DNA from: Opitutaceae bacterium TAV5
GTDB taxonomy: Bacteria; Verrucomicrobiota; Verrucomicrobiia; Opitutales; Opitutaceae
DNA length: 64,000 bases
Assembly: GCA_000242935.3 (NCBI GenBank)
Contig: CP007053.1
Span: forward strand, 6,681,001-6,745,000
Reading direction: 5' to 3'
The notes beneath the pieces are model-generated. The model saw only the letters and a program-made list of their open reading frames with translations. It was not told the origin of the DNA and ran no database searches. This document shows, piece by piece, positions 59,834-64,000 of the stretch (positions within the stretch are counted from its first letter, which is position 1; the number at the start of each line of letters is the position of its first letter). The translations under genes were made by a program, and so were the position numbers.

Positions 59834-61759
59834 TCACTGATGTCCGACAAGTATGATCGGGGCCCGCAACTGGCGCTGGAGGTCGGTCCGTTCCCGGATG
59901 AGCGCGATGGGGTCGGCGGCCCCCTCCCCGCCCCCCCCGGCAGCCAGCGCAACGTCGATCTGGCGCAGACGCGGCTCGATGGAGCGGGCGCGCAATTTCT
60001 GGATCGCCTCAATAGCAACTTTCGATGGATCATCGACTTCCATGCTATCAAAAAGAAGCGAGGCCACCATCGCGCGTTCCTCGTCGGTTTCGAGGAGACC
60101 TTCGAGGTGGTCGCGTCCGGGCCATTCGCCGTGCTCGAATTCGGCCAGGAACCGGTTGAGCAGAATGCCCGCCGTGTGAGTGGAATCGATCCATTCGTGC
60201 GGCAGACTGATGCTGATCGAGGGCCCGAATTGTTCGAAATGCAGGCAAAGCCAGAGCAGATGATGCTCGGGATTGTGGCCGAAAGCCTGCATGCCGCCGA
60301 ACGACGGAGCCGCCGCGATCGCCGCGCCGGACCCGCCGCCGGAAGAACCGGAGACGCCGCCCTCCCCTGCCCGGCTGGCGGCAGTCGCGGCCGCGACGGG
60401 GCGGAAACGTTCGCCGGTGTGCGCCGCCGCATCGTGCAGGAGCGCCGCCTCGTCCACCCGCAGGAACACGGCGGCCTCCTTGAGGAAAGCGGCGCGCACC
60501 ACGTGCGACTCGGCGTGATTGACGATGCCGCGGACCTCCTGGGCGGCGCGGGCTTTTTGTTCGGCGGAGGCATGGACCGCATCCGGCAAGATCGCCCGGC
60601 AGGCGAACGCCATCGGGCCGAGCGCGCTGCCGCGCAGGTCCTCGTAAGCGGCGAGGCCGCGTTCGAGAAACAGCACGTCGGGGTCGATCTTCGCATCGCC
60701 GGCAGCGGCGAGGAAACGGACTTCGAGTCCGGCCTTGAGCGCCATCGGCAAAAAACGCAGCGCGGCGGCGCGACCGGCCTTGTCGCCATCGAAAAAACAC
60801 TCCACCTGCGAATGGTAGCGGCGCAGGAGATGCAGTTGCTGTTCGGTGATGGCCGTGCCTTGCGGCGCGATGGCGGTCTTGATGCCGACGGACCACGAGC
60901 GGAGCGCGTCGAGCTGGCCCTCGACCATGACAAACGGATGTCCGTCCTTCGCGTGCTGGCGGGCGCGGTCGAGGTTGAAGAGCAGGTGGCCCTTGGTGAA
61001 GATCGGCGTCTCGCTGGAGTTGACGTATTTGGCTTCGTGTGACGGATCGTCCTTCGGCGTGAGGTCGGTCTGGCGGGCGGTGAACGCGACCACGCGCCCC
61101 TGGTGATCGCGGATCGGAATCATGAGCCGTCCGCGAAAACGCGGACGCATCGTGCCGAGCGTGGGCAGCGCGCCGTCGCGCACGTAGAACAGGCTGCTCT
61201 GGCGGATGGCGTCTTCCGAAAACCCTTTTTTGAGCACCGCCGCCGCGAGGCCGCTGCCCTGGGCGTCGGTCGCGCCGATGCGAAATTCGTCGGCCAGCTC
61301 CATCGAGAAGCGGCGGCGCTCCGTCCAGTACTCGCGCATGTAGTCGCCGGCGGGGCCTTTTTCCCGAAAGACCTGGTGGAGGTGCTCGGCGGCGAGATCG
61401 TGCAGATCGAACAATTCCTGGCGCAGCGAACGTTCCTCGCGCGACGGGCCGCCGCTGCCTTCCTCGTATTCGATGGGCACGCCGAAACGCTTGCCGAGCG
61501 TCTCGACGGCTTCGGTGAAGGTGAGCTGCTCCGTCTCGCGGACGAAGGTGATGATGTCGCCCGCCTTGCCCGTGGAGAAACACTTGTAAAACCCCTTGTC
61601 CGGCGAGACGTAGAACGAGGGCGTCTTTTCCTGGGTGAACGGGCTGAGCCCCTTGAACTGCGAACCGGCCTTGCGCAGCGTGACGACGCGCCCGACCACA
61701 TCGACGATGTTGATCCGGAGCTTCAGGTCGCGAAGACAGGTGGGCTTGATGACTGGCAT
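59834..61759 (-). CDS. dnaG: DNA primase with degenerate zinc ribbon
   Basis: This 641-residue protein synthesises replication primers. The N-terminal region GLSPFTQEKTPSFYVSPDKG then FYKCFSTGKAGD aligns with the CHC2 zinc ribbon. Only one of four ligand positions is kept (Ser39, Thr42, Cys60, Thr63, where C, H, C, C is usual). The Toprim domain is intact (FVMVEGQLDAL, then CFFDGDKAGRAAALRFLP). The C-terminal helicase-binding part is poorly conserved, as expected. It immediately precedes rpoD. The lost ligands mean the template-recognition domain probably folds without zinc. Confidence 0.93.
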   Translation of the reverse strand: MPVIKPTCLRDLKLRINIVDVVGRVVTLRKAGSQFKGLSPFTQEKTPSFYVSPDKGFYKCFSTGKAGDIITFVRETEQLTFTEAVETLGKRFGVPIEYEEGSGGPSREERSLRQELFDLHDLAAEHLHQVFREKGPAGDYMREYWTERRRFSMELADEFRIGATDAQGSGLAAAVLKKGFSEDAIRQSSLFYVRDGALPTLGTMRPRFRGRLMIPIRDHQGRVVAFTARQTDLTPKDDPSHEAKYVNSSETPIFTKGHLLFNLDRARQHAKDGHPFVMVEGQLDALRSWSVGIKTAIAPQGTAITEQQLHLLRRYHSQVECFFDGDKAGRAAALRFLPMALKAGLEVRFLAAAGDAKIDPDVLFLERGLAAYEDLRGSALGPMAFACRAILPDAVHASAEQKARAAQEVRGIVNHAESHVVRAAFLKEAAVFLRVDEAALLHDAAAHTGERFRPVAAATAASRAGEGGVSGSSGGGSGAAIAAAPSFGGMQAFGHNPEHHLLWLCLHFEQFGPSISISLPHEWIDSTHTAGILLNRFLAEFEHGEWPGRDHLEGLLETDEERAMVASLLFDSMEVDDPSKVAIEAIQKLRARSIEPRLRQIDVALAAGGGGEGAADPIALIRERTDLQRQLRAPIILVGHQ

Positions 61760-61778
61760 GGCTTACCGGGAGAAGGGA

Positions 61779-61864
61779 GCCCACGAAACACACGAAAAGA
61801 CACGAAAAAAATCCGGAAAAGACCGGTTTTGATTTCCGGTTTTCCTGACGTGTGTTTCGTGGGC
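61779..61864. repeat. Inverted repeat with 16-bp perfect arms between glgA and dnaG
   Basis: GCCCACGAAACACACG (61779-61794) is repeated exactly in reverse complement at 61849-61864. An inner CCGGAAAAGACCGG/CCGGTTTTCC pairing extends the structure. Copies of the left arm occur at 21849 and, more diverged, at 29920. Confidence 0.75.
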
Positions 61865-61872
61865 CACCCTCC

Positions 61873-63315
61873 TCAGCACATCTCCTCGTAGATGCGCTCG
61901 TACTCGGCCACCGGTTTTTCCCAGGAAAAATCGCGGGCCATCGCGCGTTGCTGCGCTTTCCGGTAGCGCGGCCCGTCGGCAAACAGCCTGAGCGCGCGTT
62001 CGAGGCCGTGGTGCAGGCCGTTGGCGGTCGGCGGGACCACGATGCCCGTGCCTTCGCGCGGATGGCCGTCCACGTCGCTCACGGTGTTCACCAGTCCGCC
62101 CACGCCGGAGACGATCGGCAGGGTGCCGTAGGCCTGCGAGTACATCTGGTTGAGCCCGCACGGTTCGAAGCGCGACGGCATCAGGAAAAAATCCGCGCCC
62201 GCCTCGATCAGGTGGCTCATCCCTTCGTCGTGCACGGTGCTGAGCGCCACCTTGCGCGGGGCCAGCGTGACGAGTTCGCGCAGGCCTTTTTCGAGTTGTT
62301 TGTCACCCGTGCCGAGCACGATCAGCCGGCAGTCGGCGCGCTGGAAAAACAGGTGATTGTCGAGCACCAGGTCGACGCCCTTTTGCGGCGTCAGCCGGCA
62401 CACCATGCCGATGACCGGCCCGGCATAATCGGGGTCCATGCCGTGGCGCACGAGCAGTTCGCGGCGGCAGAGCGCCTTGCCCGACAGGTCGGCGGCCGTG
62501 TAGTTGGCCGGCAATGACGAATCGGCCGCCGGGTTCCAGATCGAGGTGTCGATGCCGTTGACGATGCCGACGAGATCGTCGGCCCGCGTCTTGATGACAC
62601 CGTCGAGCCCCGCGCCGAATTCCGGCGTCTGGATTTCCTGCGCGTAACGCGGACTCACCGTTGTCACGCGGTCGGAAAACAGGATGCCCGCCTTCATCAG
62701 GCTGATCTGCCCGTAGAACTCGATGCCGTCGATCCCCTGCAACTCCGGCGGCAGGTTGGTGCGGCTGAAGCTCTTCATCGGAAACACGCCCTGGAAGGCG
62801 ATGTTGTGGATGGTGAACACGGTGCGCAGCGCGAGCGTCACATGGTAACGCTCCTCGGCATGGCGGAGCAGGAGCGGCAGGATGCCCGTCTGCCAGTCGT
62901 GGCAATGCACGATGTCGGCCTGGTATTCGAGCAGGCGGAGCGTCTCGACGACGCCCTTGCAGAAAAAGAAAAACCGCTGGTCGTTGTCCTCGTAGTCGCG
63001 CGTGCCGTTGCCGTAGGGCCCACGGCGGTCGAAAAATTCCTCGCGGCACACCAGGTAGACGGTGAGGTTGTGCCGGGGGCGGATGCACCACAGGTCGCCG
63101 GACATGAACTCGTCGCCCATCTCGATACGGAGCTTGGTGAGATGTTCGGCCCCGGCGGCATCCGGGTGCTCGATGATGGCGCGGTAGCCGGGCAGGAAGA
63201 CGGCCACCTCATGCCCGCGGTCGGCCAGAGCCGAGGTCAGCGCCCCGACAGCATCCGCCAGTCCTCCGGTTTTGACGTAGGGAAACAGCTCGCTGGCAAC
63301 GTGGACGATCTTCAT
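61873..63315 (-). CDS. glgA: Glycogen synthase (ADP-glucose, GT5)
   Basis: From ATG 63315 the enzyme has 480 residues, the normal bacterial length. MKIVHVASELFPYVKTGGLA carries the ADP-glucose-binding KTGGL. HCHDWQTGILPLLL and TVFTIHNIAFQGVFP are conserved, as is GIDTSIWNPAAD. The C-terminal nucleotide site shows SRFEPCGLNQMYSQAYGTLP and GGLVNTV. It elongates glycogen from ADP-glucose. The longer frame to 63423 adds nothing conserved. No other glg gene adjoins it. Confidence 0.95.
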   Translation of the reverse strand: MKIVHVASELFPYVKTGGLADAVGALTSALADRGHEVAVFLPGYRAIIEHPDAAGAEHLTKLRIEMGDEFMSGDLWCIRPRHNLTVYLVCREEFFDRRGPYGNGTRDYEDNDQRFFFFCKGVVETLRLLEYQADIVHCHDWQTGILPLLLRHAEERYHVTLALRTVFTIHNIAFQGVFPMKSFSRTNLPPELQGIDGIEFYGQISLMKAGILFSDRVTTVSPRYAQEIQTPEFGAGLDGVIKTRADDLVGIVNGIDTSIWNPAADSSLPANYTAADLSGKALCRRELLVRHGMDPDYAGPVIGMVCRLTPQKGVDLVLDNHLFFQRADCRLIVLGTGDKQLEKGLRELVTLAPRKVALSTVHDEGMSHLIEAGADFFLMPSRFEPCGLNQMYSQAYGTLPIVSGVGGLVNTVSDVDGHPREGTGIVVPPTANGLHHGLERALRLFADGPRYRKAQQRAMARDFSWEKPVAEYERIYEEMC

Positions 63316-63681
63316 CCCCGCAACGCTCGCAGCCCCGCCCCGTCCCCGGCAAGGCGCAAGTGATCGGCGCCCGGTCGTGGAGATGGCCGGATATCCGCAG
63401 CCAGGCCCTCCGCTGACGCCCAATTTTCATGGGGTCGCCTGTGGTTTTGGAAGTGACCGGTGACGGCCGGTGTTTTCACACTGTCGGGAACCTCTGAAAA
63501 TTGAACAGAAGGCAACAAAGAGAACGAAGAACAACCAAGGGGGTTTATCATTGTTTTCCACACAAGATGTTTATGGGAAATAAGTTTTAATTCAAAATTT
63601 TCTTTGTTTCATCTTCGTTCCCTTCGTTTTCTTCTGTTCAAAAAACGTATTTTCAGAACCACCCTGTCATTTCTTTCTCCG
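63316..63681. other. 366-bp divergent intergenic region
   Basis: The region between glgA and the divergent WD40 gene is AT-rich in its second half and contains the second MITE-like copy (63501-63641). I see no gene and no clear promoter. Confidence 0.6.
63501..63641. mobile_element. MITE-like element, copy 2
   Basis: This 141-bp segment starts TTGAACAGAAGGCAACAAAG and ends CTTCTGTTCAA, with 11-bp perfect terminal inverted repeats and internal AGAACGAAG/CTTCGTT pairing. It shares ends and preceding bases with 47982-48119, while the central parts differ. It encodes nothing. Confidence 0.65.
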
Positions 63682-64000
63682 ATGAATCTCACCAAACACT
63701 GGGCCGCCCAACTCGACGATTATGTGATCGACCTCGCCTGGTCGCCCGACGGCGAACAACTCGCCGCCGCGTCCGCCGCCGGTCCTCTCGCGCTGTTCGA
63801 CACCGGCGATGGCGCGCGCTCCGATCTTCCCGGCCATGACGACGGGGCCAACTGCCTCGCGTGGCATCCCGTCTTTCCGATTCTCGCCTCCGGCGGGCAG
63901 GACGGATCCGTAAAATTCTGGGATGCGTCCACCGACCAGCACATCACCACCGCCCGCCTCGGCTCCGGCTGGGTGGAGCATCTCGCCTGGCAACCGGTCG
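63682..64000 (+). CDS. WD40-repeat protein (partial, C-terminus beyond window)
   Basis: The frame opens at ATG 63682 (MNLTKHWAAQLDDYVIDLAW) and is still open at the window end after 106 codons. Two WD40 blades are visible: IDLAWSPDGEQLAAASAAG then LALFDTGDG, and CLAWHPVFPILASGGQDGSV then KFWDAS. A third begins VEHLAWQPV. The pattern gives a beta-propeller scaffold. No signal peptide is present. Total length and function cannot be judged from this fragment. Confidence 0.85.
   Translation, partial: MNLTKHWAAQLDDYVIDLAWSPDGEQLAAASAAGPLALFDTGDGARSDLPGHDDGANCLAWHPVFPILASGGQDGSVKFWDASTDQHITTARLGSGWVEHLAWQPV

Overview
The window is about 64 kb of a high-GC bacterial chromosome. Prepilin-like proteins with the C-terminal H-X9-DG signature, PEP-CTERM sorting tails, an IS200-like (RAYT-type) transposase beside REP-like palindromes, several LacI-family regulators and a pectin-type polysaccharide locus together suggest a Verrucomicrobiota member, most likely Opitutaceae. 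That placement is inference. No rRNA, tRNA or CRISPR array was seen.

Layout. 1-8.1 kb (minus strand): an ECF sigma factor, a membrane protein with a YfbK-like von Willebrand A domain, and a giant exported protein that runs off the left edge with no stop in at least 1,497 codons. 8.3-10.2 kb: a DUF1573 protein and a RAYT-type transposase. 10.3-20 kb: housekeeping genes (dnaE, a LolA-like exported protein, guaA, a metW-like methyltransferase, rpe, coaD, a tyrA-like prephenate dehydrogenase). 20-21.7 kb: a membrane-anchored protein with five exact-period 67-residue helical repeats and a formylglycine-generating-enzyme-like domain.

22-29.8 kb is a sugar catabolism locus. A LacI-type repressor diverges from dhaK, dhaL, a ribose-type ABC importer (binding lipoprotein, double ATPase, permease) and a triosephosphate-isomerase homologue that looks more like tetrulose-phosphate isomerases (EryH/LerI type) than housekeeping TpiA. 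Two near-identical operators lie between the repressor and dhaK. The substrate is probably a ketotetrose or dihydroxyacetone.

30.3-32.1 kb holds a lone LacI-type regulator and a toxin-antitoxin pair whose ParE/RelE-like toxin is broken by an amber codon. 32.1-53.4 kb is a pectin/arabinan utilisation region. It begins with two parallel cassettes, each made of a LacI regulator facing away from a prepilin-like gene, a PEP-CTERM gene and a secreted polysaccharide-active enzyme (a PL10-like lyase in one, a beta-helix protein in the other). Both cassettes share CCGG-centred operator sequences. They are followed by two SGNH (rhamnogalacturonan-acetylesterase-like) esterases carrying a 369-bp nearly identical tract, an FAD-dependent oxidoreductase, a secreted alpha/beta hydrolase, araB-araA-araD and an AraC-type regulator. 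The likely flow is extracellular backbone cleavage and deacetylation, then intracellular L-arabinose breakdown to D-xylulose 5-phosphate.

53.7-64 kb returns to housekeeping on the minus strand: a TPR protein, trpD-glmM (overlapping), rpoD, dnaG (with a degenerate zinc ribbon) and glgA, then the start of a WD40 protein on the plus strand. Many intergenic gaps contain inverted repeats from several unrelated families, including a two-copy MITE-like element (47,982-48,119 and 63,501-63,641).
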